DNA of 57,207 nt from Deinococcus yavapaiensis KR-236. Its GTDB lineage: Bacteria; Deinococcota; Deinococci; Deinococcales; Deinococcaceae. The stretch covers positions 1 through 57,207 of the forward strand of contig NZ_QJSX01000021.1 of NCBI RefSeq assembly GCF_003217515.1, read 5' to 3'. The position numbers and the translations under genes were made by a program. Below, one piece after another: positions 23,720 through 31,241 of this stretch. The notes beneath the pieces are model-generated. The model saw only the letters and a list, made by a program, of their open reading frames with translations, searched no databases and had not been told where the DNA came from. Within the stretch, counting starts at the first letter, position 1, and every line of letters starts with the position of its first letter.

Positions 23720-25063
23720 TCACCGAGCGTGGTTGGCGAGCATGCGCTCGTACAACCGGCCGTACAGTCCCGCCGCCTTCGTCCACGAGAAGTCGAGCTT
23801 CATGCCCGCCTCGGCGCGCGACTTCCACTCGCCCGACTCGTCGAAGCACTTGCGCGCGCTGCGCAGCGCGCGCAGCAACGCCGTCGCCGACGCTTTCTGG
23901 AAGCGGAAGCCGACGTCTTTGGGTACGGAGTCGCGCAGACCGCCCGTGTCGCGTACGATCGGCGGAGTGCCGTAGCGCAGGGCGATCATCTGCGAAAGGC
24001 CGCACGGCTCGAAGCGGCTCGGCATCACGAACGCGTCGGAGCCCGCGTAGATTCGGTGCGCGAACGGCTCGTTCATGCCGCGCACGAAACGCACGCCCTC
24101 GCCGTCCCACTCGCTCAACGCCGCTTCGAGTCGAGGATCGCCGCTGCCGAGCACGACGACGTTCCAGTCGCGCGTCACGTCGGGCATCACTTCCAACAAC
24201 AAGTCGATGCCTTTTTGCTCCACGAGCCGTGTGACCGCCGCCAAGATCGGGCGGTCGTCGAATCCCAACTCCTTGCGAAGGGCTTTGCCGTTGGCGCCCT
24301 TGCCCTTGTACGTCTTGAAGGACTTGGCGATCTGGTCGTCCGTGCGTGGATCCCAGCGTTCCTCGTCGAGCCCGTTGAGGATGCCGACGAGTTCTCCGCG
24401 CGCGAAGCGTTCGCGCAACACGCCGTCGAGACCCTCGCCCATGTCGGGCGTCGTGATCTCGCGCGCGTACGTCGGAGAGACGGTCGTCACGAGGTCCGAG
24501 TAGAGCAGGCCCGCCTTCATGAGGTTGAGGTCGCCGTGGTATTCCAACCGCTCGGGCGTGAAGTACTCGCGCGGCAAGCCGGTCCAGTCGAAGGCGCCGC
24601 CGTTCCAGCGACCTTGATATTGCAGGTTGTGCACGGTGAACACGCTCGGCAATCCGCGCTCGCGTGCCAGCAGGCACAGCAAGGCCGCCGCCCAGTCGTG
24701 GGCGTGCAGTACGTCGAACGAGGCGCCGAGCGCGTCGAGTGCCGGCAACGCCGCACGGCAAAAGCGAACGAAGCGCCAAACGTCGTCCTCGCCGTACATC
24801 CCCGCGCGGTTGAATTCCGGCAAGCCGAGGAACAAGAAGCGCACGCCGTCTTCCTCGATTTCCCCGATGTGGACTTCGCCGTGCGTCATGAGGAGACGCG
24901 GCGCTGGTTCGATGTCGCGGTACCACGGCGACAACACGGTCACGCGAGCACCTTGGGAACTCAGGGCGCGCGGCAAGGCGTCCAGGACGTCGGCGAGGCC
25001 GCCCGTACGTGAAAACGGGTAGACCTCGGACGCGACATGCAACACTCGAAGGGCAAGCGACAT
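23720..25063 (-). CDS. glgA: Glycogen synthase (ADP-glucose type)
   Basis: 447 residues from ATG 25063, which has TACACT 6 bases upstream. GT5 family enzyme that extends alpha-1,4-glucan from ADP-glucose. It has the N-terminal LHVASEVYPFSRTGGLADVLDALP, HAHDWAAAL, FTVHNLQYQG and the C-terminal GT-B block GSDAFVMPSRFEPCGLSQMIALRYGTPP with the EPCG catalytic glutamate. One change stands out: the KxGGL lysine that binds ADP-glucose in E. coli (Lys15) is Arg here (SRTGGL). No other glycogen gene is in the window, and the gene stands alone. Confidence 0.95.
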   Translation of the reverse strand: MSLALRVLHVASEVYPFSRTGGLADVLDALPRALSSQGARVTVLSPWYRDIEPAPRLLMTHGEVHIGEIEEDGVRFLFLGLPEFNRAGMYGEDDVWRFVRFCRAALPALDALGASFDVLHAHDWAAALLCLLARERGLPSVFTVHNLQYQGRWNGGAFDWTGLPREYFTPERLEYHGDLNLMKAGLLYSDLVTTVSPTYAREITTPDMGEGLDGVLRERFARGELVGILNGLDEERWDPRTDDQIAKSFKTYKGKGANGKALRKELGFDDRPILAAVTRLVEQKGIDLLLEVMPDVTRDWNVVVLGSGDPRLEAALSEWDGEGVRFVRGMNEPFAHRIYAGSDAFVMPSRFEPCGLSQMIALRYGTPPIVRDTGGLRDSVPKDVGFRFQKASATALLRALRSARKCFDESGEWKSRAEAGMKLDFSWTKAAGLYGRLYERMLANHAR

Positions 25064-25069
25064 GGCGGT

Positions 25070-25075
25070 AGTGTA
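25070..25075 (-). promoter_or_regulatory. -10 box of leaderless glgA
   Basis: TACACT on the minus strand 6 bases before the ATG. Confidence 0.55.
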
Positions 25076-25118
25076 CAACGTACGCGAAAGCGTTCGTCAC
25101 TGCGCGCGAGCTTGTCGT

Positions 25119-25147
25119 TTGACAAGCTCTGCCCACCTTGCTAAAGT
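25119..25147 (+). promoter_or_regulatory. Promoter of the tRNA-Ile2/tRNA-Val pair
   Basis: TTGACA (25119-25124), 17-bp spacer and TAAAGT (25142-25147), about 20 bases before the first tRNA. Confidence 0.8.
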
Positions 25148-25167
25148 CATGTCGCTGCGAAGCACCG

Positions 25168-25243
<76 letters not shown>

Positions 25244-25263
25244 GCACAAGGGCAGCGCGCGAC

Positions 25264-25338
25264 GGGCGGTTAGCTCAGCGGTAGAGCATTCGCTTCACAC
25301 GCGAGGGGTCGTAGGTTCAAATCCTATACCGCCCACCA
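25264..25338 (+). tRNA. tRNA-Val (CAC)
   Basis: 75-nt cloverleaf: acceptor GGGCGGT/ACCGCCC, anticodon loop TTCACAC giving CAC, T arm GTAGG/CCTAT, encoded CCA. It follows the CAU tRNA by 20 bp in the same transcript. Confidence 0.97.
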
Positions 25339-25340
25339 AC

Positions 25341-25372
25341 AAGAACCTCGAGAAATTCGAGGTTCTTTTTTT
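25341..25372 (+). terminator. Intrinsic terminator of the tRNA operon
   Basis: 11-bp perfect stem AAGAACCTCGA/TCGAGGTTCTT with a 5-base loop and a T-run, directly after tRNA-Val. Confidence 0.95.
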
Positions 25373-25480
25373 GTTACGATCGCCTACAAATCTGTTCTAA
25401 GCTTGTGCAAGCGTTCATTTATAGTCAATGATAAAGCTGTAAGTGAAAAACTTCTATGCACTGTTTAACGTCGAACTTGT

Positions 25481-25486
25481 TAGGCT
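25481..25486 (+). promoter_or_regulatory. -10 box of the polysaccharide operon
   Basis: TAGGCT 6 bases before the GTG start at 25493. The upstream 100 bp are AT-rich compared with the rest of the window. Confidence 0.5.
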
Positions 25487-25492
25487 CGAAAG

Positions 25493-26692
25493 GTGAGCCA
25501 AGGAGTTCGGCGGGCAGTCCAAGGCGGCGGCTTTCTCTTCGCCGCCATGATGCTCGTGAACGTCTTCAACTACGGCTACGCCGTCGTCCTCGGTCGGCTG
25601 TTCGGTCCCGTCCAGTACGGCGCCTACGCCTCGTTCACGTCCCTCTTTCTGCTTATCAGCCTGCTTCCCCTTACCTTTCAGCAAGTCGGCGCTCGCTACG
25701 CCGCGACCGGACAGAGCATCGTCGGATCGGCCGTCCGCCTCGGCTGGCTGTCGGGCACCGCGCTCGCCCTCGTCCTCGTCGGTGGCGCCTTCTGGCTCGG
25801 ACCGGTCCTCAACTTGCCCGCCTTGTGGCTCGTCGCGCTCGGCATCGTCGCGCCGATCTACGTGTGGACGGGGGTGTTGAGAGGCGAAGCGCAAGGGCGA
25901 CAGAACTTCCAGGGATTCGGCGTGAACATGATTTTGGAGCACGCCGTCAAAATCCTGTTGACGCCCCTTGCCTTGCTCGCCTTGCCCGGCGCGAGCGGCG
26001 CCGTGCTCGCCACGCTCGCCGCCTTGCCGTTCACCACGCTGCATCTTCGGCGCTACCATCCGGCGCGCCTAGAAGAGTCCCCGCATCGACGCGAAGCCGT
26101 GAAGTACGCGCTGCCCGTCTTGTCGAACCTCGCCGCGCAAGCCGTGATCATCAACTCGGACGTCTTGATGGTCAAGGCGTTCCTGCCCGCGCACGAAGCC
26201 GGCATCTACGCCGCCGTCGCGATTCTGGGGCGCGTCGTGTTCTACAGCTCATGGGCGGTCGGAACGGCGCTGTTTCCTTTGGTGTCGTCGCGTCAAGGTG
26301 ACGGGGCATCTCCTCGCAAACTCTTGTGGATCGCGCTCGCCGTCGTCGGCGTGATCAGCGGCGGCGTCACCCTCGTGTGCGCCCTCGCCCCGCAATTCGT
26401 GCTGGGACTGCTGTTCGGCGCCGCGTACCTGGAAGGAGCGCCGCTCGTCGGGGCGTACGCGTTGTTCACGACGTTCTACGCGCTGTCGAACGTCATCAGC
26501 AATCACTACCTCGCCCTCGGCCGTCACGGTCTCGGGTACCTTCCCATCTTCGGGGCCATCGCTCAAGTCGTGCTGATCGCCTTGTTCCACGACACCCTCC
26601 AAGAAGTCATCTGGAGTCAACTCGTCGCCAAAGGAGCGCTGTTGCTACTCAGCGTCGCGGCGATCTTCATTTACGAGCGCAGGAGGAATTGA
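25493..26692 (+). CDS. Polysaccharide flippase (Wzx/MATE-like)
   Basis: 399 residues with about 12 hydrophobic segments from residue 14 to the end, in the two-bundle pattern of the MOP superfamily. The N-terminal GFLFAAMMLVNVFNYGYAVVLGRLFGPVQYG with the GRLFGPxxYG motif is typical of O-antigen/polysaccharide translocases, as is the internal repeat of the pattern after residue 200 (LPVLSNLAAQAVIINSDVLMVKAFL). It would flip a lipid-linked sugar across the membrane. It is the first gene of a tightly packed run with two glycosyltransferases; its stop overlaps the next start (TGATG). GTG start selected for the upstream TANNNT box. Confidence 0.85.
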   Translation: MSQGVRRAVQGGGFLFAAMMLVNVFNYGYAVVLGRLFGPVQYGAYASFTSLFLLISLLPLTFQQVGARYAATGQSIVGSAVRLGWLSGTALALVLVGGAFWLGPVLNLPALWLVALGIVAPIYVWTGVLRGEAQGRQNFQGFGVNMILEHAVKILLTPLALLALPGASGAVLATLAALPFTTLHLRRYHPARLEESPHRREAVKYALPVLSNLAAQAVIINSDVLMVKAFLPAHEAGIYAAVAILGRVVFYSSWAVGTALFPLVSSRQGDGASPRKLLWIALAVVGVISGGVTLVCALAPQFVLGLLFGAAYLEGAPLVGAYALFTTFYALSNVISNHYLALGRHGLGYLPIFGAIAQVVLIALFHDTLQEVIWSQLVAKGALLLLSVAAIFIYERRRN

Positions 26693-27453
26693 TGGCCTAC
26701 TCGGACTTTCTGACTTGGCGAGACAACGACCTCGACCCCGTCGACTTGTCGATCGTGATTCCCACGTACAACGAGTCGGAGCGTATTTTGCCCACGTTGG
26801 GCGCCATGGCCGTCATCGTGTCCGGCCTCGGGTACCGCTGGGAACTCATCGTGTCGGACGACGGCAGCAAGGACGGCACCGCCGACCTCGTCGAGTCGCT
26901 GGGATGGAAGAACCTGCTCGTGGTTCGGCACGCGAACACCGGCAAGGGCGGCGCCGTTCGGCGCGGCGTCTTGGCGGCGCGCGGAGGACGCGTCTTGTTC
27001 GCCGACGCCGACAACAGCACCCCGATCGAGGAGCTTCCGAGGCTCATGCAGCAACTCGACGCCGGGTACGACTTGGCGGTCGGTTCGCGCGTCGGAGAAG
27101 GCGCGAGCGAGGAAAACAAGAGCGCCGCGCGCAAGCTCGTGTCGGGAAGCTTGCGGTTGGTCACGCGCGTGCTGAGCGGCGTGACCGTTCGCGACACGCA
27201 GTGCGGCTTCAAGCTCTTCGGCCCTCGGTCGCGGCGCTTGTTCGAGTTGCAGAAGATGCAAGGCTTCTCGTTCGACCTCGAACTTTTGTACCTCGCGCAC
27301 AAGCTCGGCTTGCGCGTCGCCGAGGTGCCCGTGCGTTGGTTCGACGCGCCGGGCAGCAAAGTCAACTCGGTGCAAGACAGCGTCAAGTTCCTCAAGGACA
27401 TCTTCGCCGTGCGGCGGCTCGATCAGCAGGGTGCCTACGAAGGGAAGCTCTGA
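26692..27453 (+). CDS. Family 2 glycosyltransferase (dolichyl-phosphate sugar synthase-like)
   Basis: 253 residues from ATG 26692, preceded by AGGAGG. GT-A fold: LSIVIPTYNESERI, VSDDGSKDGT, the acceptor-side TGKGGAVRRGV, the DXD-like FADADNST and DTQCGFKLF with FDLELLYLA, the pattern of dolichyl-/undecaprenyl-phosphate glucose or mannose synthases. It has no C-terminal membrane domain. Likely charges a polyprenyl phosphate with a sugar for a GT-C enzyme; a candidate user is encoded at 31242. The stop is directly followed by the next gene's ATG. Confidence 0.88.
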   Translation: MAYSDFLTWRDNDLDPVDLSIVIPTYNESERILPTLGAMAVIVSGLGYRWELIVSDDGSKDGTADLVESLGWKNLLVVRHANTGKGGAVRRGVLAARGGRVLFADADNSTPIEELPRLMQQLDAGYDLAVGSRVGEGASEENKSAARKLVSGSLRLVTRVLSGVTVRDTQCGFKLFGPRSRRLFELQKMQGFSFDLELLYLAHKLGLRVAEVPVRWFDAPGSKVNSVQDSVKFLKDIFAVRRLDQQGAYEGKL

Positions 27454-28668
27454 ATGCACATCGCCCTCGTCACGGCCTACCCTCCCAGCCGAGGCAGCCT
27501 CAACGAGTACGGCTTTCACCTCGCCGCGGCCTTTCGGCGCAAGCGTGAAGTCGATCGCCTCAGCATCCTCGCCGACGAATTTCCCGAGTCCGAGAACGCC
27601 GAGTCCGATCCGTTCTACGTTCGTCGAGTGTGGCGCTTCAACGATCCCGGCAACGCCACGCGCCTCTTGACGGAACTGCGCCGCCTCAAGCCGGACGTGG
27701 TGCTGTTCAACTTGCAGTTCGCGTCGTTCGGCGATCGGCGAGTGCCCGCCGCGCTCGGTTTGCTCGCGCCGATCCTCGCGAGCCGCGCGGGCTTCCCGAC
27801 CATCACGCTGCTGCACAACATCTTCGAGACCGTCGACCTCGACAAGGCGGGATTCGGTGGCAATCCCATGCTCAACGCCGTCACGCGGCTCGCGGGCCGC
27901 GTCTTCACGCGCGTGCTGCTCGGCAGCGACCTCGTGGCGTTCACGCTGCCGCGCTACGTGGAGATCATTCGGCGCGACTACGGAGCGCGCAACGTCTTTC
28001 TCGCGCCGCACGGCAGCTTCGAGACGCCCGAACCGCCCACGCCGCTTCCGAGCGATCCCGTCGTGATGGCCTTCGGGAAGTTCGGGACGTACAAGCGGGT
28101 CGAGGAGCTCGTCGAAGCGCACCGCGTCCTTCTGACGCGCGATCCGCGCGTGCACCTCGTCATCGCCGGAAGCGACTCGCCCAACGCCGCCGGGTACCTG
28201 CAGAGCGTTCGCGAACGCTACGCGGACGTGCCCAACATCACCTACACCGGGTACGTCGCCGAGGAGGACGTGCCGCGCATCTTCCGAGACAGCACCGTCG
28301 TCGCGTTTCCTTACAACAGCACGACCGGTTCGAGCGGCGTCCTGCACCAAGCCGGACAATTCGCGCGGGCGGCCGTCATGCCGAACATCGGCGACTTGCG
28401 GGACTTGATCGAGGAGGAAGGATACCGCGCGGAGTTCTTCGAGACGGGCGACGCGGCGAGCCTCGCCGAAGCGCTTTGGCGCGTCGTGTCCGACTCCGAG
28501 CACGCGCGTGAACTCGGCCTCGCCAACCACCGCGCCGCCTCGGGACTCACGCTCGACGAGGTGACCGACTGGTACGTTCTACACTTCCAGCGGTTGCTCG
28601 CCCAGCAAGCGGCGCGGCGCGACGAACGCGCGGCCGCATCGCCACGTCAAGCCGATCGCAGGAGGTGA
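27454..28668 (+). CDS. Family 4 glycosyltransferase
   Basis: 404 residues, GT-B fold. The N-terminal half begins MHIALVTAYPPSRGSLNEYGFHL with the glycine-rich acceptor loop; the C-terminal half has the donor-site order VVMAFGKFGTYKRVEELVEAH, VHLVIAGSD, ITYTGYVAEEDVPRIFRDSTVVAFPY and STTGSSGVLHQA in place of the usual EGFG motif. It adds a nucleotide-activated sugar to the growing lipid-linked chain; donor and acceptor cannot be told. It starts at the base after the GT2 stop and is followed by AGGAGG and the STAS gene, so assembly and regulatory genes are in one transcript. Confidence 0.85.
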   Translation: MHIALVTAYPPSRGSLNEYGFHLAAAFRRKREVDRLSILADEFPESENAESDPFYVRRVWRFNDPGNATRLLTELRRLKPDVVLFNLQFASFGDRRVPAALGLLAPILASRAGFPTITLLHNIFETVDLDKAGFGGNPMLNAVTRLAGRVFTRVLLGSDLVAFTLPRYVEIIRRDYGARNVFLAPHGSFETPEPPTPLPSDPVVMAFGKFGTYKRVEELVEAHRVLLTRDPRVHLVIAGSDSPNAAGYLQSVRERYADVPNITYTGYVAEEDVPRIFRDSTVVAFPYNSTTGSSGVLHQAGQFARAAVMPNIGDLRDLIEEEGYRAEFFETGDAASLAEALWRVVSDSEHARELGLANHRAASGLTLDEVTDWYVLHFQRLLAQQAARRDERAAASPRQADRRR

Positions 28669-28671
28669 AGC

Positions 28672-28971
28672 ATGGACATCGAACGACGACAAGAACCGCA
28701 ACGAACGATCCTGGCGCTCAAAGGGCGCTTCGACGCTCACCAAGTGCCGCGCTTCAAAGCCCAAGCGGAAGCGTTCGACGAACCGCTTCGACTGGACTTG
28801 ACGCACGTGAACTTCATCGACTCCACCGCCCTCGCCGCGATCATCAACTTGTACAAGCGCGTGCGGGAAGCGGGGCACACGATGAGCATCGGCGGACTGC
28901 AAGACCCCGTGCGGGTCATATTGGAAATCACCGGACTGTACGCCATCCTTCCCATCGAGGAGGCGAGCTGA
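28672..28971 (+). CDS. STAS-domain anti-sigma factor antagonist-like protein 1
   Basis: 99 residues, one STAS domain. LKGRFDAHQVPRF starts the fold and VNFIDSTALAAIINLYKR holds the phosphoacceptor site (Ser51 in DST). AGGAGG precedes the ATG by 6 bases. In the SpoIIA/Rsb paradigm the unphosphorylated form binds the HATPase kinase, which phosphorylates it; the PP2C phosphatase reverses this. All three partners are encoded consecutively here. It starts only 3 bp after the glycosyltransferase. Confidence 0.93.
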   Translation: MDIERRQEPQRTILALKGRFDAHQVPRFKAQAEAFDEPLRLDLTHVNFIDSTALAAIINLYKRVREAGHTMSIGGLQDPVRVILEITGLYAILPIEEAS

Positions 28972-28974
28972 TCC

Positions 28975-30108
28975 GTGCCCGAGAACGTGCTGCAGTCCAC
29001 GATGGACGCCCTCGGCGACTGCTTCGACCAAGTCGTGTTCTTGGAGCAGGCCGTGAAGCGCGCGGTGCGGACGAACGACCTCGCGGGCCTCTCGGACCTC
29101 GTGCAAGAAGCGCAAAGCGTCATGGGCGCCCGCGGCAGCGGCCTCAACCTCGCGGGACGCTGGCTGACCCCGGTTCCCGGATGGCTGAGAAACCAGCCCA
29201 GACCGACGAGCCGCATCTTCACGCTGGACGAGGCCGACGCGCCCCAACACCTGCTCGGCGTGCCCCTGCCGGGCGGCTGGGTCGCTTTTTGGGACAAGCC
29301 GTCGGTGTTCACCGCCGGAGACGCCCGCCTCGCCGAGACGCTCGGCGAGTTGATCAGCGCGACCGAGGACGCCTTGCGAGCCCGCGCCGAACGAGTGCAG
29401 ACGGCGCTCGCCGAGCACGACCGCCAAACTGCCGCGCGCATCTGGCGGCGCGTCGTTCCCGAAACCATCACGCCGCCTCGCGCGTACCGCGTCGTGTCCG
29501 TGCTACGTCCCGCACGCGAAGTCGGAGGAGACTTCCTGACCGCCACGGACGATTGGATCGTCATCGGGGACGTCAGCGGCAAAGGCGTGCCCGCCGCGAT
29601 GTTCACGGGCATGTTCGTCTCGAACTTGCCGCTCGCCGTGGAGCGCGGCGACGTCGGCTCGGCCCTCGCGCGCAGTTTGCACACCTACCTCGAGGACGCC
29701 GAGATGTTCGCGACCCTCGCCGCCTTGTGCCTTCACCCCGACGGACGCTTCGAGTACCTCAGCATGGGGCATCCACCCATCTACCTGCGCCACCCCGACG
29801 GCTCCGTGGAAAGCTTCAAGGTCACGGCGCCTCCCCTCGGAACGTTTCAACTGCCGACCTACCCGATGCGAGAAGGCCGCTTCACGCCGGGCGGCCTGAT
29901 GTGCCTGTACACCGACGGCTTGAGCGAAGCGGAACGAGAATCGTCCGACGGCTTGGAGCTGTTCGGACACGAGCGCATCGCCGACGTCCTGCGTGACGTC
30001 GAGACCCCGGAAGCCGCTCGGGACGCGATGACCGCCGCCTTGCAAGAATGGCGCATCACGGACGACTTCACGATGGCGTTCGTCCAGTACCGGCCGGAGG
30101 ACGCATGA
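28975..30108 (+). CDS. PP2C-type serine phosphatase (SpoIIE/RsbU-like) with GAF-like sensor
   Basis: 377 residues from a GTG at 28975. An N-terminal helical segment (1-55) leads into a GAF-like region (about 56-130, ending VFTAGDARLAETLGELISATEDAL) and a coiled linker (130-165). The PPM/SpoIIE domain follows: metal-binding Asp186 in REVGGDF, Asp199 in GDVSGKG, YLSMGHPP, Asp314 in LYTDGLSEAE and the terminal DDFTM. It should dephosphorylate one or both STAS proteins in response to a cytoplasmic signal or protein sensed by the GAF-like part. No membrane segment is present. Confidence 0.92.
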   Translation: MPENVLQSTMDALGDCFDQVVFLEQAVKRAVRTNDLAGLSDLVQEAQSVMGARGSGLNLAGRWLTPVPGWLRNQPRPTSRIFTLDEADAPQHLLGVPLPGGWVAFWDKPSVFTAGDARLAETLGELISATEDALRARAERVQTALAEHDRQTAARIWRRVVPETITPPRAYRVVSVLRPAREVGGDFLTATDDWIVIGDVSGKGVPAAMFTGMFVSNLPLAVERGDVGSALARSLHTYLEDAEMFATLAALCLHPDGRFEYLSMGHPPIYLRHPDGSVESFKVTAPPLGTFQLPTYPMREGRFTPGGLMCLYTDGLSEAERESSDGLELFGHERIADVLRDVETPEAARDAMTAALQEWRITDDFTMAFVQYRPEDA

Positions 30109-30488
30109 CGGCCACGTTGCAAGTGCCCGCCGACACGGCGTTCCTCGCGCAACTCGGCGAGTTCACGCAGCGGCACTGCGCACGCAGTTCGCAAGTCGTA
30201 CTGATCGACCTCGCCGTCACCGAACTCGCCACGAACGCCATTCGCCACGGGCGCGCGCGCACCCTGCGCTTGGCAGTCGACGACAGGGGAGACGAGTACT
30301 GCCTCACGTTCGAGGACGACGGCGAACCGTTCGACTCCGTCTCGGCCGAAGCTCAGCCGACGGGCGAGTTGCGAGAAGGCGGTTACGGCCTGCCCCTCGT
30401 GAGGCGCATCAGCAAAGCCATGACGTACGAACGACGAGACGGACTCAACGCCGTTCGTCTCGTCTTCGAAGCAGGAGGTTCCGTATGA
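30105..30488 (+). CDS. HATPase anti-sigma-type serine kinase (RsbW/SpoIIAB-like)
   Basis: 127 residues from the ATG that overlaps the phosphatase stop (ATGA). It is a bare HATPase_c_2 domain: N-box with Glu40 and Asn44 in ELATNAIRHG, G1 box FEDDGEPFD, and G2-type REGGYGLPLVRR. Such proteins bind ATP, phosphorylate a STAS serine and hold a target protein inactive. No sigma factor gene lies anywhere in the window, so the sequestered partner is unknown. Confidence 0.93.
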   Translation: MTATLQVPADTAFLAQLGEFTQRHCARSSQVVLIDLAVTELATNAIRHGRARTLRLAVDDRGDEYCLTFEDDGEPFDSVSAEAQPTGELREGGYGLPLVRRISKAMTYERRDGLNAVRLVFEAGGSV

Positions 30489-30817
30489 TCGAATGGACTC
30501 AACCGACGCCTGGCGTGGCGCACTTCACCATCACCGGACGCCTCGACGCGCACGAAGCGCCGAAACTTCGCGAAAGCTTCGAACGAGCGCGCGAAGCGGG
30601 CGCGAGCCGCTTCGAAGTGGCGATGGACCGAGTGGACTTCATGGACTCGTCCGGCTTGGCCGCCGTCGTCTCGGGACTCAAGGCCAGCCGACTCGAAGGC
30701 GGCGAGCTCATCATCGTTTCGCCCAGCCCGATGGTGCGCAAGGTGCTCGAACTCACGCTGCTCGACCAAGTCATTCCCATCGCGAACGCGGCGAGCTCCG
30801 GAGAAGGATCGAGCTGA
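30485..30817 (+). CDS. STAS-domain anti-sigma factor antagonist-like protein 2
   Basis: 110 residues, start overlapping the kinase stop (ATGA). ITGRLDAHEAPKL and DFMDSSGLAAVVSGL are classic SpoIIAA-type motifs with the phosphoacceptor serine in DSSGL (55-56). It is closer to the SpoIIAA pattern than the first STAS protein. Having two STAS paralogues around one kinase and one phosphatase suggests two outputs or an input/output pair. Confidence 0.94.
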   Translation: MIEWTQPTPGVAHFTITGRLDAHEAPKLRESFERAREAGASRFEVAMDRVDFMDSSGLAAVVSGLKASRLEGGELIIVSPSPMVRKVLELTLLDQVIPIANAASSGEGSS

Positions 30818-30818
30818 G

Positions 30819-31181
30819 ATGAGCCGCACGGTCCTCGTGGTGGACGACGAGGCTTACATCCGGCAGTTGATTGCCCACGTCCTGAATCGGGCGGGCTGCG
30901 TCGTGTTCGAGGCGGCCGACGGAGAGCAGGCCCTCACGGCTTTGCGCGAGCACCCCGAGACGGCCCTCGTCATCTCCGATCTCGGAATGCCTCACCTCGA
31001 CGGATTCGGCTTGCTCGAACGCCTCGCGGGCGAGCAGGGACCGCCCGTCGTGATCCTCACGTCACGCGGCCAGGAAAGCGACGAGCGGCGCGCGCGCGAA
31101 CTCGGCGCGGTCGGAGTGATCACCAAGCCTTTCGCGCGACAAGACCTTCTGAGAGTGATCGAAAGGCACCTCCCAACGTGA
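30819..31181 (+). CDS. Single-domain response regulator
   Basis: 120 residues, receiver domain only. Acidic pair Asp9-Asp10, phosphoacceptor Asp54 in VISDLGMP, Thr/Ser at LTS (80-82) and Lys103 in ITKPF are all present, so it should be phosphorylatable. It is the last gene of the partner-switching cassette, one base after the STAS stop, and has no DNA-binding output. A cognate histidine kinase could be the hybrid kinase at 37450. Confidence 0.95.
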   Translation: MSRTVLVVDDEAYIRQLIAHVLNRAGCVVFEAADGEQALTALREHPETALVISDLGMPHLDGFGLLERLAGEQGPPVVILTSRGQESDERRARELGAVGVITKPFARQDLLRVIERHLPT

Positions 31182-31207
31182 GCCCGGGCGTGTTCGTAGA
31201 ATGGCGT

Positions 31208-31237
31208 GGCCATCGTGGGAAACGACTCACGATGGCC
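31208..31237 (+). promoter_or_regulatory. Perfect 10-bp inverted repeat before the GT-C operon
   Basis: GGCCATCGTG and CACGATGGCC flank a 10-base spacer and end 4 bases before ATG 31242. TAGAAT at 31198-31203 is a likely -10 just upstream. It could be an operator or an RNA hairpin that blocks the ribosome site. There is no T-run, so it is not a terminator. Confidence 0.65.
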
Positions 31238-31241
31238 GACC

